A stretch of DNA of 56,730 nucleotides from Hymenobacter metallilatus (GCF_003944705.1 NZ_RWIS01000020.1:1-56730), one strand, 5' to 3'. Positions 7,581 to 17,009 are shown, counted from the first letter of the stretch. Numbers and translations: made by a program. Notes: generated by a model not told the origin, from the letters alone.

Positions 7581-9362
7581 TTACTTGGCTACCATATCCT
7601 TGGCTACTTCCCGCTCCCCGATTTGCTGCCGCCACATGGCGTAGTACAGGCCCCGTTGGGCCAGCAGCTCGTCGTGGCGGCCGGCTTCGGCCACGTGGCC
7701 CCGCTCCAGCACAAAAATCCGGTCGGCGTGCAGAATGGTGCTGAGTCGGTGCGCAATGAGGATGGTGATATGCTGGCGGGAGCCGGATAGGTCCCGCACG
7801 GTCTGGCTGATTTCCTCCTCCGTCAGGGAGTCCAGGGCCGAAGTAGCTTCATCGAATACCAGCAGGGTAGGGTGGCGCAGCAAGGCCCGGGCAATGCTCA
7901 GGCGCTGCTTCTCCCCCCCGGATACCTTTACTCCCCCTTCGCCAATTACGGTATCCAGGCCCAGGGGGGCACGGGCCAGCAAAGAGTCGGCGGCGGCTTG
8001 GTGCAGGGCCAGCAGGCACTGGGCGTCGGTAGCCTGGGGCGCTACGAAGCGCAGATTTTCCCGAATGGTGCCGGCAAACAGCTGGGTGTCCTGGGTTACA
8101 AAGCCAATCTGTTCGCGCAGGGCATCAAGGTCCAGTTCCAGGCCCGGAATACCGTTGTAAAGAATGTGTCCCTGCGCCGGCGGATACAGCCCTACCAGCA
8201 GCTTTACCAAGGTAGTTTTACCCGAGCCCGAAGGCCCTACGAAGGCAATGGTTTCGCCGAGCCGGGTGCTGAAGCTGATGCCATCCAGGGCCGGAGAGCT
8301 GGCCGTGAGGTGCTGGAAATGCACGTTGTCGAAGGCCAGCGTTTCAATGGTGTCAATAACCTTGGGATGAGCAGGCTTTACCTCCTTGGGCGTGTCCAGA
8401 ATCCGCTGGTAGTTGGTGAGGGACGCCTCGGTTTCGCGGTACACGTTGATAATGGTACCCAACTCCTGCAGCGGCCCAAACACGGCAAATGAGTAGAAGA
8501 AGAAGGTAATAAACTCCCCGGGCTCAATTACCTCCCGCACCACCAGAAACACCAGCATCAGCAGAATCACGTTGCGCATCAGGTTCACAAACGTGCCCTG
8601 CACAAACGACAAGGACCGGAGGTAGCGCACTTTTTTGAGCTCCAGCTTCAGAATCTTTTCCGTGGTAGCATTCAGCCGCTGGGTTTCCTGCTGGGCCAGG
8701 CCCAGGCTCTTAATCAGCTCGATGTTGCGCAGGCTCTCGGTGGTGGAGCCGGCCAGGGCCGTGGTTTCGGCCACAATGGTCTTCTGAATTACCTTGATGC
8801 GCTTACTCAGGAAAAAACTAAGCGTGCCCAGCAGCGGGATGGTAAGAAAATACACCAGGGCAATAGGTTTGTACACGCTGTACGCAAACCACGTAACGAA
8901 GATGATGCCCACCAGGGAGATGAACAGCACGTTGATAAGGCTCTGGATAAGTTTCTCCACGTCGGTCCGCACCTTCTGGAGCTTGCCCAGCGTCTCGCCC
9001 GAGCGTTGGTCTTCAAACACTTGGTAGGGAAGCTCCAAAGAATGGCGCAGGCCATCCGAATACAGGGCCGCCCCCAGCCGCTGGGTGATGACGTTCGTGT
9101 AATAGTCCTGGAAGTTCTTGGCAATGCGCGACACCATGGCCACGCCCAGCGCCTGCAGCACCAGCAGGCCGGCTCCACCCATCAGAAAGGCCCAAAACGT
9201 AGGATGCAGCCCACTTTTTAGTTTGGGCGTGACGTACCGGTCGATAATCTGCCCCAGAATGTAGGGGTCGAGCAGGGAAAAAATCTGGTTGATGGCCGCC
9301 AGCAGCAGGGCCAGCGCCAGCAGGCCCCAATAATGGCGCAGGTAGCTGTATAATACTTTCAT
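7581..9362 (-). CDS. ABC transporter, fused permease/ATPase exporter
   Basis: 593 aa, the normal length for a half-size exporter. Six-helix transmembrane domain in the first 320 residues (start MKVLYSYLRHYWGLLALALL), then the nucleotide-binding domain: Walker A GPSGSGKTT near 372-380, signature VSGGEKQR, Walker B LLVFDEATSALD, and the H-loop in AHRLST. It should work as a homodimer in the inner membrane. Substrate (drug, lipid or peptide) cannot be told. Its stop faces the T9SS protease gene with 16 nt between them. The MFS exporter gene lies upstream on the same strand beyond a long hairpin. Confidence 0.9.
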   Translation of the reverse strand: MKVLYSYLRHYWGLLALALLLAAINQIFSLLDPYILGQIIDRYVTPKLKSGLHPTFWAFLMGGAGLLVLQALGVAMVSRIAKNFQDYYTNVITQRLGAALYSDGLRHSLELPYQVFEDQRSGETLGKLQKVRTDVEKLIQSLINVLFISLVGIIFVTWFAYSVYKPIALVYFLTIPLLGTLSFFLSKRIKVIQKTIVAETTALAGSTTESLRNIELIKSLGLAQQETQRLNATTEKILKLELKKVRYLRSLSFVQGTFVNLMRNVILLMLVFLVVREVIEPGEFITFFFYSFAVFGPLQELGTIINVYRETEASLTNYQRILDTPKEVKPAHPKVIDTIETLAFDNVHFQHLTASSPALDGISFSTRLGETIAFVGPSGSGKTTLVKLLVGLYPPAQGHILYNGIPGLELDLDALREQIGFVTQDTQLFAGTIRENLRFVAPQATDAQCLLALHQAAADSLLARAPLGLDTVIGEGGVKVSGGEKQRLSIARALLRHPTLLVFDEATSALDSLTEEEISQTVRDLSGSRQHITILIAHRLSTILHADRIFVLERGHVAEAGRHDELLAQRGLYYAMWRQQIGEREVAKDMVAK

Positions 9363-9419
9363 TCGGAGAGAAAGAGGGGAGAGACGGATGTAAAGCGGCG
9401 AAGGGCCAGGAAGGTTTCA

Positions 9420-9587
9420 GGTGAAGTGGTAAGCTTCTGTCATCCTACGCAGAGGACCTTATTACGTCAGCCCAATGTCGTGCAAGCATTTTTAGCCCGC
9501 AGACGCCGCAGAGGGCTTCGCAGAGGGCGCAGAGTCGTGCTGATGTGGGAAGGTCCTTCGCTGCACTCACCATCTCACCACTTCACC
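9420..9587. repeat. Long nested intergenic hairpin H1 (8-nt periodic outer arm)
   Basis: Outer arms GGTGAAGTGGT (9420-9430) and ACCACTTCACC (9577-9587) are perfect inverted copies. Nested inside are AGGACCTT (9453-9460) against AAGGTCCT (9550-9557), within a degenerate form of the GTCATCCTGAG...AGGACC element seen elsewhere. The core holds CGCAGAGGG-type repeats (about 9495-9535). It fills the gap between the MFS gene stop and the ABC gene start. The outer arm follows the octamer pattern KGTGARNT shared with the hairpins at 27191 and 32168. Confidence 0.65.
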
Positions 9588-9588
9588 G

Positions 9589-11286
9589 CTAGGCCGTGGC
9601 CTCGCCGGCGGTGCCGGCTACCAGGCGGGTACTGCCAGGCACCATCGGGAGCGAATCGGGGGTGGGGCGGTAGTGCTGAGCCAGCAGATGCGTTACCTGG
9701 GGCGGGTCGGGGCCCTCGTGTAACTGCCGGATCTGATTTTTCAGCTCGGCCTCGTCGCGGCTGACGCCCCGCTCGTGCTGCTGGGCGTGCTCCTCCCACG
9801 ATTCCACCATAAAGTATTCCACCATGCGGCCTGGGTCGGCCAGGTCGGCGTACAGGCCCCAGCCAATGGCTCCTTCGCGCCGCCGGATGCGGCCCAGTTG
9901 CTCCAGCAGGTACGTAAAAGGCGGGCGGTTGCAGGGCTCAATGCGGTAGGTGGTGGTAATGATAACCGGGCCCTCCGTTGGCGCCGGCGCCTCGGCCAGC
10001 ACTGGCTCCAGGCGGGGGCGGGCGGGCGTGTGGTCGAGAGCTTCGGGAGCCATGCGTAGCGAAAACTGCAGCCCCAGGGCCATACTCAGGCCCAGCCAGG
10101 CGGCAGCTCCGGTGAGGGCCACCGGTAAGCCCCACTGCCCGGCTACCGTGCCCCATACCACGCTCCCGAGCGCCATGCCTCCCTGAATAGTAAGCAGGTA
10201 CAGACTGATGGTACGGGCCTGTACCCAGCGCGGCACCACCGTTTGTACTCCCACGCTAAACGAGTTAAGGACCAGCATCCAAGCCATGCCAACCATCGTC
10301 AACAGCCCGTACAGCAGCCAGTGGTTGTTGGCGTAGCCCAGCCCCAGCAGCCCCAGGGCAAAGGCCGCCGTAGCCAGCGTCACGCGCCAGTCGATGGTGA
10401 GGCGACGGTTGAGGCGGGGCAACGTGACGGCTGCCAATACGGCTCCCAGCCCCATACAGGAGAGCAGCAGGGAGTAGAAGGAGGTGGGCAATTGTAACCG
10501 CCGGGCCACTACGGCCGGCATCAGGGCAAACAAGGCGCTGGCCCCAAACGTGAAGCTCACGCCCCGCACCAGAATATGCTGTACCGGCGGCGCAAACCGG
10601 GCATAGCGTATGCCGCCTCGGATGGCGGCCACTACCCGCTCGGTGGCCAGCGTGGAGGTAGCCTGGGGTTCCCGCTTCCAGCTATACACCATGTAAATGG
10701 TAGCCAGAAACGACAACCCATTCAGTAAAAACGCCGCTCCCGCCGAAAAATACCCAATTACGAATCCGCCCAGGGCGGGCCCAAACGCCCGGGCCAGGTT
10801 AAAGCTCACGCTGTTAAGAGCTATAGCCTGGGGCAGCTCCTGGCGCGGCACCAGCTCGGGCGTCACGGTTTGCCACACCGGGTTATTCAGCGCCCCGCCC
10901 AGGCCCAGCAGAAAAGTAAGGGTGAGCAGCAGCCAGGGCGAGGTAAGGTGCAACAGGGTTGTAGCGGCTAGCAGCAGAGCCACGGCCGCCATCCAGGTTT
11001 GGGTGGCCAGCAGCATCCGGCGGCGGTCCACCAAATCGGCCAGGGCCCCGGCAGGCAAGCTCAGCAGAAACACCGGCAGCGCCGAGGCCGTCTGCAACAG
11101 GGCCACCAGCACCGGTGAGGCCGTCAGCTCCGTCATCAGCCCCACCGCGCCCACGTTCTGCATCCAGGTGCCAATGTTCGAAACAAATGAGGCTACCCAT
11201 AACATCCGGAAAAACGGAATCCGGAGCGGGGTAAACGGCGAAGTGGAAGCCGACGGCGGCGCAGGAGCAGTAAGCGGAGCAGACAT
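9589..11286 (-). CDS. MFS exporter with C-terminal ABM-like domain (MFS_3 type)
   Basis: 565 aa. Twelve predicted membrane helices in about the first 420 residues, with the MFS loop motif DLVDRRRM after helix 2. The last 130 residues are soluble and resemble a ferredoxin-like dimeric barrel (VIITTTYRIEP, GAIGWGLYADLADPGRMVEYFMV, then SWEEHAQQHER). This architecture is typical of the MFS_3 (PF05977) group, which includes enterobactin-exporter-like proteins. Probably an inner-membrane proton-driven exporter; substrate unknown. The start ATG at 11286 is followed by a Pro/Ser-rich leader before helix 1. Confidence 0.85.
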   Translation of the reverse strand: MSAPLTAPAPPSASTSPFTPLRIPFFRMLWVASFVSNIGTWMQNVGAVGLMTELTASPVLVALLQTASALPVFLLSLPAGALADLVDRRRMLLATQTWMAAVALLLAATTLLHLTSPWLLLTLTFLLGLGGALNNPVWQTVTPELVPRQELPQAIALNSVSFNLARAFGPALGGFVIGYFSAGAAFLLNGLSFLATIYMVYSWKREPQATSTLATERVVAAIRGGIRYARFAPPVQHILVRGVSFTFGASALFALMPAVVARRLQLPTSFYSLLLSCMGLGAVLAAVTLPRLNRRLTIDWRVTLATAAFALGLLGLGYANNHWLLYGLLTMVGMAWMLVLNSFSVGVQTVVPRWVQARTISLYLLTIQGGMALGSVVWGTVAGQWGLPVALTGAAAWLGLSMALGLQFSLRMAPEALDHTPARPRLEPVLAEAPAPTEGPVIITTTYRIEPCNRPPFTYLLEQLGRIRRREGAIGWGLYADLADPGRMVEYFMVESWEEHAQQHERGVSRDEAELKNQIRQLHEGPDPPQVTHLLAQHYRPTPDSLPMVPGSTRLVAGTAGEATA

Positions 11287-11671
11287 GTAGCCTCCTTACG
11301 TAAAGGGTGGGTAGGAGGGTAGGAGTATGAGGATAGGTAGATAACAGAACGTCATTCCGAGTGAAGGCGGAGCCATAGTCGGGGAGTCTCGCGTGCTGAC
11401 GCTGTGTGTGTGGGGGGTAACTATTGGGCTTCGTTCTGGCATTGCGCCTCACAGGACCCCTGCGGAGCCGGCCGCCTCTCTGAGAAGGAACGGGGGAGCC
11501 AAACGATTGAAGTTGGCTTCTTCGGTCAGCACGCAAGATTCCTCGCAAGCTCGGAATGGCAGTTACTTTGGCAACATCAGCACGCGAGATTCCTCGACTA
11601 CGGCTCCGCACCCTGGCTTGATGCGCCACATGCTCGGAATGACGTTCTGTTACCCTCATACCCTTATACAC
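11287..11671. other. 385-nt gene-free region containing hairpin H2
   Basis: No credible gene. Most of it is the long inverted repeat described at 11342-11652, with internal partial copies of the CATTCCGAG...CGGAATG element near 11515-11560. The short frames that cross it read through the repeat and have no protein-like features. Confidence 0.6.
11342..11652. repeat. Long intergenic inverted repeat H2 (GTCATTCCGAG family)
   Basis: A perfect 20-bp terminal inverted repeat: 11342-11361 against 11633-11652. Inside, a second imperfect inverted pair of about 31 bp carries the GGAGCC...TCTCGCGTGCTGA module (left about 11369-11399, right about 11571-11601). An additional partial copy sits near 11523-11555. 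The same modules recur at 20549-20754. It looks like a dispersed, REP/BIME-like mobile hairpin, not a terminator alone. Confidence 0.7.
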
Positions 11672-13831
11672 TCACAACCGAATCCCAATCCCCGGGCCAA
11701 ACAGGAAGAACAACGACTTCTTGTTCATCAGGTAGCCGCCGCCCAGGTACAGCGGGAATGTCAGCTTGGCGTCGGAGCGGGTGGGATACACGGAGCCCAG
11801 CACCACAATGCCCAGGTCGCGGTTCACGTTGGAGTCCTGGCTGAGGTTGAAGGCATTGAGGGCCACAAAGCCTGCCCCCACCTTGTAGGGCCGCAGCTTG
11901 TTGATGCGGGTAGGGTGGTAGAAGCTGAACTGCGCCAGCGTGGCTAGGGAAATACCCCCGAACGAGGTAAAGCTCGACTCTCCCTTGTACTTCGTGAGCA
12001 ACCCGCCCGGAAAGCTGATATCGATATCAAACTTCACCCGGCGCTGCAACACCAGCTCCAGTTTTTGGGTGAAGCCCGGCTCCGAATACTGCCCCTGGTT
12101 GTGGCGGATGGTGATGATAATGGTGCTCCAGTCGTCGAGGTCGTAGGTTTTACGGGAGTTGAGCAGGCTGTTGAGGCTGATGTTGCCCACCTGGCACTGC
12201 TTGTCCTGGTAGAAAGGAGCCCGGGCGGAGTTGCCATCGGGACACACCACTATGTTTTCCACAGTGCGCATCTCAATCAACTCCCCCTTGGCATTCTGGG
12301 TCCGGATATCGAAGGTGAGGTACTGCTTGCCGTAAAACTGCTGGTCGGAGTCGATGGCCCCGGAGTTGAAGCTGAACACCACGTCCCGGATGGTACGGTC
12401 GTAGAGCACCGGGCCGTTGAGGCGGGTAATGGGCCGGGGTGCTTCGCCGAAGGTCACGCCCACGAAATCGAGCGGATGAGGCCGCTGAAACTCCCGTACC
12501 GTAAGCCCCGAGCCGGTGGGCTGACCCGCGTTGAAAATGGCAATGCGCTTTTTATCAATGGTGATGGGCACTTTAATACGGTACACCACGGCCGCGTCGG
12601 AGCGGATGCTGGAATCGGAGGGAATCACCTGCACATCCTCAAACAGAAACCGTCCCCGCGTCAGCGACTCACCTTCCAGGCGCACGTCCACGGTTTCACC
12701 GGGGTTCACGGTGGCGTTGGGGGTCCAGTCGCCGCCCCGGTGCCGCACGCTCAGGGCCGTAATGGTGGTTTTGGGCGCGATGTTGAAGTTGGTAATGTAC
12801 TTGGCCTGGTCGTTTTCCTTGATGTAGAGGTAGCTCTCCGTCTGGCGGTGGGTGTTGTACACGCGCAGCCAGCACAGCACCCGGTCGTTGGTAAGGTACT
12901 GGCGCGTAAACAGCTCGGCAATGAGCGAGCCTCCGGCTTCCTCCTGGTCCTCGATGCGGTAGGTACGCTTCAGGTCAAAGGTGCGGCCGTTGTCCAGAAT
13001 CAGCTCCACACCCTTGCGACGCGAATTTTCATCCAGGGTAATTTCCTTTTTATCAACGCTCAAAAAGCGCAGCCGGGAGGCCTTTACGGTGAACTCCTGG
13101 CGGATGGGGGGCAGGGCATACGTTACCCGGCGGTTATTGTCAGTGAGGAAGGGCCGCTCGGTCTGAGGGCGAAGCGTAAGCTGCCGGGTACCCAGGGCAT
13201 TGGGCAGCACGTGCAGCTTCAGGAGTCCTTTCTCCTGCTCCAGCCGGTAGTCAATATCCTGGCCATGCGTCCATTCGGTGGTTACCCGAATGTTTTTGGG
13301 ATTGTTGCTGCTCAGCTCAAACACCTTCTCCTCGCCCACGAACAGCTCCGTATCGGCGGGCCGGAACTCCAGCGTTGTCCGCATAATAGGCAGCAGCTTT
13401 ACGGTCTGCGTTTGGGGGGCAAATCCCACCGAATCGGAGGGCTGACGGAAGGAGAGGCTCAGAAACTTGTTGCTGCTCAAATCCTTAAATCGTAGCTTGG
13501 CCCGGTAATACTGGCCCCCATCCATGGCCGTCAGCGAGTCAATCAGAATAAAATCGGCGGAGCGTTGGAGCCGCAGCCCCTGGCGGCCCGGAGTTTCGGG
13601 GTACACCAGCAGCTCGGCCTGCTCATCATCCTGACGATAGTAGAAGTACAGGTGGGGCTCGCCTTGCACCAGGGCAGTATGGCGGCTCAAGCTATAGCGC
13701 ACGGTGTCGGTTCGAACACTGATGTCGCGCAGGAGGGGGGCACGTTGAGCGCGGGCAGAAAAAGCGCAGAGCGACAGAAGGCCCATGAGCACTACCCACG
13801 TGCGCTCACGAAGTCCGGAAAGGTTCAACAC
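11672..13831 (-). CDS. Large exported protein of unknown function, possible outer-membrane end
   Basis: About 719 aa from a GTG at 13831 (TTG at 13828 and ATG at 13786 are alternatives). I chose 13831 because the residues after it form a signal peptide: basic LRER, hydrophobic WVVLMGLLSLCAF, then SARAQ. The much longer open frame upstream crosses a tRNA gene and its terminator and is not real. The body is beta-rich with several Ig-like stretches (FRPADTELFVGEEKVFELSS, ATVNPGETVDVRLEGESL). The last 100 residues look like closing strands of a small barrel, ending GGGYLMNKKSLFFLFGPG then IGIRL. No family recognised; probably envelope-located. Confidence 0.7.
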   Translation of the reverse strand: MLNLSGLRERTWVVLMGLLSLCAFSARAQRAPLLRDISVRTDTVRYSLSRHTALVQGEPHLYFYYRQDDEQAELLVYPETPGRQGLRLQRSADFILIDSLTAMDGGQYYRAKLRFKDLSSNKFLSLSFRQPSDSVGFAPQTQTVKLLPIMRTTLEFRPADTELFVGEEKVFELSSNNPKNIRVTTEWTHGQDIDYRLEQEKGLLKLHVLPNALGTRQLTLRPQTERPFLTDNNRRVTYALPPIRQEFTVKASRLRFLSVDKKEITLDENSRRKGVELILDNGRTFDLKRTYRIEDQEEAGGSLIAELFTRQYLTNDRVLCWLRVYNTHRQTESYLYIKENDQAKYITNFNIAPKTTITALSVRHRGGDWTPNATVNPGETVDVRLEGESLTRGRFLFEDVQVIPSDSSIRSDAAVVYRIKVPITIDKKRIAIFNAGQPTGSGLTVREFQRPHPLDFVGVTFGEAPRPITRLNGPVLYDRTIRDVVFSFNSGAIDSDQQFYGKQYLTFDIRTQNAKGELIEMRTVENIVVCPDGNSARAPFYQDKQCQVGNISLNSLLNSRKTYDLDDWSTIIITIRHNQGQYSEPGFTQKLELVLQRRVKFDIDISFPGGLLTKYKGESSFTSFGGISLATLAQFSFYHPTRINKLRPYKVGAGFVALNAFNLSQDSNVNRDLGIVVLGSVYPTRSDAKLTFPLYLGGGYLMNKKSLFFLFGPGIGIRL

Positions 13832-13961
13832 AGCAGAAAGGCGGAAAGTGGCTCCCGACCCACCGAAAGCCGCACAAAGGTAGGCAGGCCCACCTGGCAG
13901 TTGCACGCTGCCTCCTGGATTTCTCGTAAAAACGCTCAGCCTTTTGCCGCGGGTAACCAAC

Positions 13962-13995
13962 AAAAAGCCTTCCGCTGAGCAGCAGAAGGCTTTTT
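13962..13995 (-). terminator. Terminator of tRNA-Glu copy 1
   Basis: Stem AAAAAGCCTTC (13962-13972) against GAAGGCTTTTT (13985-13995), perfect 11 bp, reading leftward into a U tract 6 nt after the tRNA 3' end. The same hairpin recurs at copy 2. Confidence 0.88.
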
Positions 13996-14001
13996 GTGAA
14001 G

Positions 14002-14073
14002 TAGTCCGTAGGGGAATCGAACCCCTGTTGGTAGAATGAAAATCTACTGTCCTAACCCCTAGACGAACGGACC
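14002..14073 (-). tRNA. tRNA-Glu (UUC), copy 1
   Basis: 72 nt without encoded CCA. On the minus strand it begins GGTCCGT and ends ACGGACTA, pairing as a 7-bp acceptor stem (first pair G-U). The D arm has TCGTCTAGGGG, the anticodon loop is TTTTCAT with anticodon TTC, and the T arm is AGGGGTTCGATTCCCCT. The gene is identical to the copy at 23660-23731. A Bacteroidota promoter lies just upstream and a terminator just downstream, so it is an independent unit. Confidence 0.95.
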
Positions 14074-14112
14074 AGAAACCCAGAGGCCGGAGTTTTTTCC
14101 GGTTTGGTGATG

Positions 14113-14143
14113 CAAAAGTAGAACGTTTCCGGCTCAATGCAAA
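14113..14143 (-). promoter_or_regulatory. Bacteroidota promoter of tRNA-Glu copy 1
   Basis: Minus strand: TTTG (14143-14140), exactly 19 nt, then TACTTTTG (14120-14113), matching -33 TTG and -7 TAnnTTTG. Predicted start about 36 nt before the tRNA. Confidence 0.8.
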
Positions 14144-14198
14144 CAGCCTGTTCCGAAAAATTTGCCGGTTTACGCTAAATGCCGCAGAATCAAGCGGA

Positions 14199-14993
14199 TT
14201 ATTTTTGCTTTGTCCGCTGCCGGTCCCACCATATATAGCCCCCAAACAGCAGTACACTCACGCCCGTTACCCAAAGCAAACCGGATTTCAGCCGCTCACT
14301 ATCCTCGCCCAGGTAAGCTAATAGCGCAATCAGAGGCACTACCCCGACCACGGTAGCAGCCATGAACTTCCAGTAGCCCATGCGGGCCAGCCCTGCCACG
14401 AAGCTGATGGCATCATCGGAAAGGGCGGGGGAGAGGCGGGCAATAATAATGGCCCACACGCCGTAGCGGTCCACCACATCCAGTACTTTCTTCTCGGTTT
14501 TGCGACCCAGCAGCCTCCGTACGAACGACTCGCCCAACATGCGGCCCAGGGCGTAGCCCACCGAGGAGGCCGTTACCACGCCCACCAGGGCCAGCAGGGA
14601 GCCCCACCACGGCCCGTAGGCCAGAATAGCCACCAGAATCAGCAGCACCACGTTCACCACGAACAGGAACATCTGCACTACCATGGCTACCACCAGCACC
14701 ACCGGCCCCCAGTAGCCAAACTGCTGCATCCAGGCGGCAATGCGCGGCTGCTCGCCCGACTTGAGCACTACCCAGGCTTCGCGCACGGTTTCCTGGAAGG
14801 CCGGCCAGCCAAACCAGCAGCCCGCCAGCGCCACCAGTAAGCCCAGCGTAAGGTAGAGCGGCAGGCGGCTGCTGCGCTTTTTGACGGAGGAGGAGGAAGA
14901 AACGGCAGTAGGCAAAATCAACGAAGTAAGCAGGGTGAATACAGGCAACAACCGACTCTGCGGAGCGCGGATTTGCTGGCATACGTAGCCCAC
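14199..14993 (-). CDS. TVP38/TMEM64-family (DedA-like) membrane protein
   Basis: 264 aa. After a Ser/Lys-rich region (about 30-45) come helices LPLYLTLGLLVALAGCWF, VVLVVAMVVQMFLFVVNVVLLILVA, SLLALVGVVTASSVGYALGR and a C-terminal pair. The SNARE-associated/VTT-type core is seen as the re-entrant NVVLLILVAILAYGPWWG, the GxxxG-like GYALGR and the IARLSPALSDDAISFVAGL stretch. Members are inner-membrane proteins, some shown to help flip lipids; the role here is unknown. The first 28 residues may be extra, since only the ATG at 14993 and weak internal starts are available. Confidence 0.75.
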   Translation of the reverse strand: MGYVCQQIRAPQSRLLPVFTLLTSLILPTAVSSSSSVKKRSSRLPLYLTLGLLVALAGCWFGWPAFQETVREAWVVLKSGEQPRIAAWMQQFGYWGPVVLVVAMVVQMFLFVVNVVLLILVAILAYGPWWGSLLALVGVVTASSVGYALGRMLGESFVRRLLGRKTEKKVLDVVDRYGVWAIIIARLSPALSDDAISFVAGLARMGYWKFMAATVVGVVPLIALLAYLGEDSERLKSGLLWVTGVSVLLFGGYIWWDRQRTKQK

Positions 14994-15091
14994 GAACCGG
15001 TGGCCAACACAACCTCAACGCGGTGGGCGGGGTACTAGCTTGTATCCTATGGCACCCCGGGCCCCCGGGCCTGAGGCAAACTCCCCGCTGC

Positions 15092-16879
15092 ATGACAAAA
15101 CATACCTATGAGTTCGGCCTGATTGGCAACTGCGCATTTCTGGGCCTGATTGGCACTGATACCGCCGTACGCTGGCTGTGCTGGCCCCGCTTCGATAGTA
15201 GCTTCGTGTTTGGCTCTCTGCTGGACCCGGACAAAGGAGGAGAGTACAGTATACGGCCAGCCAACCACGCTGAGTCCTTTTCCTCCCGGCAAACCTACCT
15301 GGCAAATACCAACGTGCTGCGGACGGAAATAACTACCCCCACCGGCCGCTACCGCGTCACGGATTTTGCCCCGCGCTTTGCCCAGTACGAACGGTACTAC
15401 AAGCCGCTGATGTTTATCCGGAAAGTGGAGCCCCTGGAAGGTACACCGCGCATCCGGGTGGTATGCCGGCCGGTGGGCCACTACGGGGAGCTGGCCCTTA
15501 CCCGCCGCCGCAGCTCCAACCACATTGCCTTTCTAGGCCTGGAAGAAGAAATGCGGCTGACCACTAATATTCCGCTGACTTATGTGCTGGAGGAGGAAGA
15601 TTTTGTGCTGAATGAGACCAAATACCTAGTACTAACGTATGGAGCTCCCCTGGAAGCGCCGTTGGAAAGCACCGCCGAGCGGTTTCTGCGGGCTACGGTG
15701 GACTATTGGCGCACCTGGGTGAAAAGTACCAGCATCAGCGACTTTCACCAGACCCAGGTTATCCGCTCGGCGCTGGCGCTTAAAATTCATCAGTACGAGG
15801 ATACCGGGGCCATTATTGCCGCTACTACCACCAGCTTGCCCGAGGCCCCCGGCAGCACCCGCAACTGGGACTACCGCTACTGCTGGATGCGCGACACGTA
15901 CTACATCCTCACTGCCTTCAACAACATTGGGCACTTTGAGGAAATGGAACGGTACTTTCATTATATCGTTAACATCTCCACCAAGATTCAGGGCCGCTAC
16001 CAGCCCTTGTATGGCATCAGCGGACAGTCGGCGCTGGTTGAGCAGGAGTTGCCGCTGGCCGGCTACCTGGGCAACCAACCCGTGCGCATTGGCAACGATG
16101 CGTACACCCACATCCAGAATGACGTGTACGGACAAGTGCTGGTAGCACTGCTGCCTCTGTACATAGATTGCCGGTTTATCGACCCCGAGCGACCCAACCC
16201 GGAGAAGCTGGTGTACGAAACCCTGCGTCTGATAGAAGCCACGATGGACCAGCCTGATGCCGGTCTTTGGGAGTTTCGTAACCTGGCTCAGTATCACTGC
16301 TATACGTACCTGTTTCACTGGGCGGGCAGTCACGCGGCCCGTAAAGTAGCCCGCGCCCTGGGCAATGCCGATATGGAGGCCCGGGCTGAGCGGCTGATGC
16401 AAGCCGCTGCCGACCACATTGAGCAGTGCTACAACCCCGGGCTGGGGGCTTATACCAATGCTATTGGCTCGCCCCACCTCGATGCCAGCGGCCTGCAGCT
16501 GATTCTGATGGGCTACCTCGACCCCGGCTCCGAACGGGCCCGCCGCCACCTGGAGGCTCTGGAGAAGGCCCTGAAAACCCCGGAAGGACTGTTTTACCGC
16601 TACCGGCACGCCGACGACTTTGGTACGCCCGAAACGACCTTTCTTATCTGCTCGTTCTGGTATGTGGAGGCTTTGGCCAGTGTAGGCCGGGTGGAGGAGG
16701 CAATCCGGGAGTTCGAGAAGCTGACCACTTACACCAACCATCTGGGGCTGCTTTCGGAGGACGTAGATGCCAAAACCGGCTCGCAATGGGGCAATTTTCC
16801 GCAGGCGTACAGCCACGTAGGGCTCGTAAATGCCGCCTACCGCATTGCCCAGAAACTGGCCAAACCCAACTTTATATAG
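15092..16879 (+). CDS. Cytosolic glycoside hydrolase family 15 enzyme, likely trehalase or glucoamylase
   Basis: 596 aa, from the ATG at 15092 (MTKHTYEFGLIGNCAF matches the usual GH15 start; upstream codons do not). No signal peptide. GH15 hallmarks: GTDTAVRWLCWPRFDS near residue 20, RNWDYRYCWMRDTYYI around 270, GLWEFRN with the proposed acid Glu394, and LLSEDVD with the proposed base Glu556, followed by GNFPQAYSHVGLVNAA. Bacterial GH15 proteins of this length include glucoamylases and trehalases. It converges on a fused trehalose-6-phosphate synthase/phosphatase gene across one terminator, which favours trehalose turnover. That last step is inference. Confidence 0.85.
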   Translation: MTKHTYEFGLIGNCAFLGLIGTDTAVRWLCWPRFDSSFVFGSLLDPDKGGEYSIRPANHAESFSSRQTYLANTNVLRTEITTPTGRYRVTDFAPRFAQYERYYKPLMFIRKVEPLEGTPRIRVVCRPVGHYGELALTRRRSSNHIAFLGLEEEMRLTTNIPLTYVLEEEDFVLNETKYLVLTYGAPLEAPLESTAERFLRATVDYWRTWVKSTSISDFHQTQVIRSALALKIHQYEDTGAIIAATTTSLPEAPGSTRNWDYRYCWMRDTYYILTAFNNIGHFEEMERYFHYIVNISTKIQGRYQPLYGISGQSALVEQELPLAGYLGNQPVRIGNDAYTHIQNDVYGQVLVALLPLYIDCRFIDPERPNPEKLVYETLRLIEATMDQPDAGLWEFRNLAQYHCYTYLFHWAGSHAARKVARALGNADMEARAERLMQAAADHIEQCYNPGLGAYTNAIGSPHLDASGLQLILMGYLDPGSERARRHLEALEKALKTPEGLFYRYRHADDFGTPETTFLICSFWYVEALASVGRVEEAIREFEKLTTYTNHLGLLSEDVDAKTGSQWGNFPQAYSHVGLVNAAYRIAQKLAKPNFI

Positions 16880-16954
16880 GCTAGCCCGGCCTTGTGTACA
16901 GGCTACTCACAGTAGCATGAATTTGGCAGTCTGTGCTATTGCGGCCGATACCCC

Positions 16955-17009
16955 GCCCCCCGCCGAAGCCCCCGACGTCAGCTGATGTCAGGGGGCTTTG
17001 GCGGGGGGC
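16955..17009. terminator. Strong bidirectional hairpin between GH15 and otsAB
   Basis: An extended stem of about 26 nt per arm (16955-16980 against about 16983-17009), with a few mismatches, GC-rich outer arms and a tight loop around 16981. It lies between convergent genes. Confidence 0.8.

Noticed and set aside
12065..13495. 476-aa plus-strand frame opposite the large exported protein
   Set aside because: No motifs or signal; it mirrors codon-3 GC bias of the minus-strand gene.
14002..14073. tRNA-Glu as an integration (att) site with a mobile island between the two copies
   Set aside because: The copies are complete, with promoter and terminator each; the DNA between holds ordinary metabolic genes and no integrase.
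13832..14257. N-terminal extension of the 11672-13831 gene through the tRNA
   Set aside because: It runs through a tRNA-Glu gene and terminator; the signal peptide sets a later start. The same reasoning removes 23547-23918 from the GH63-like gene.
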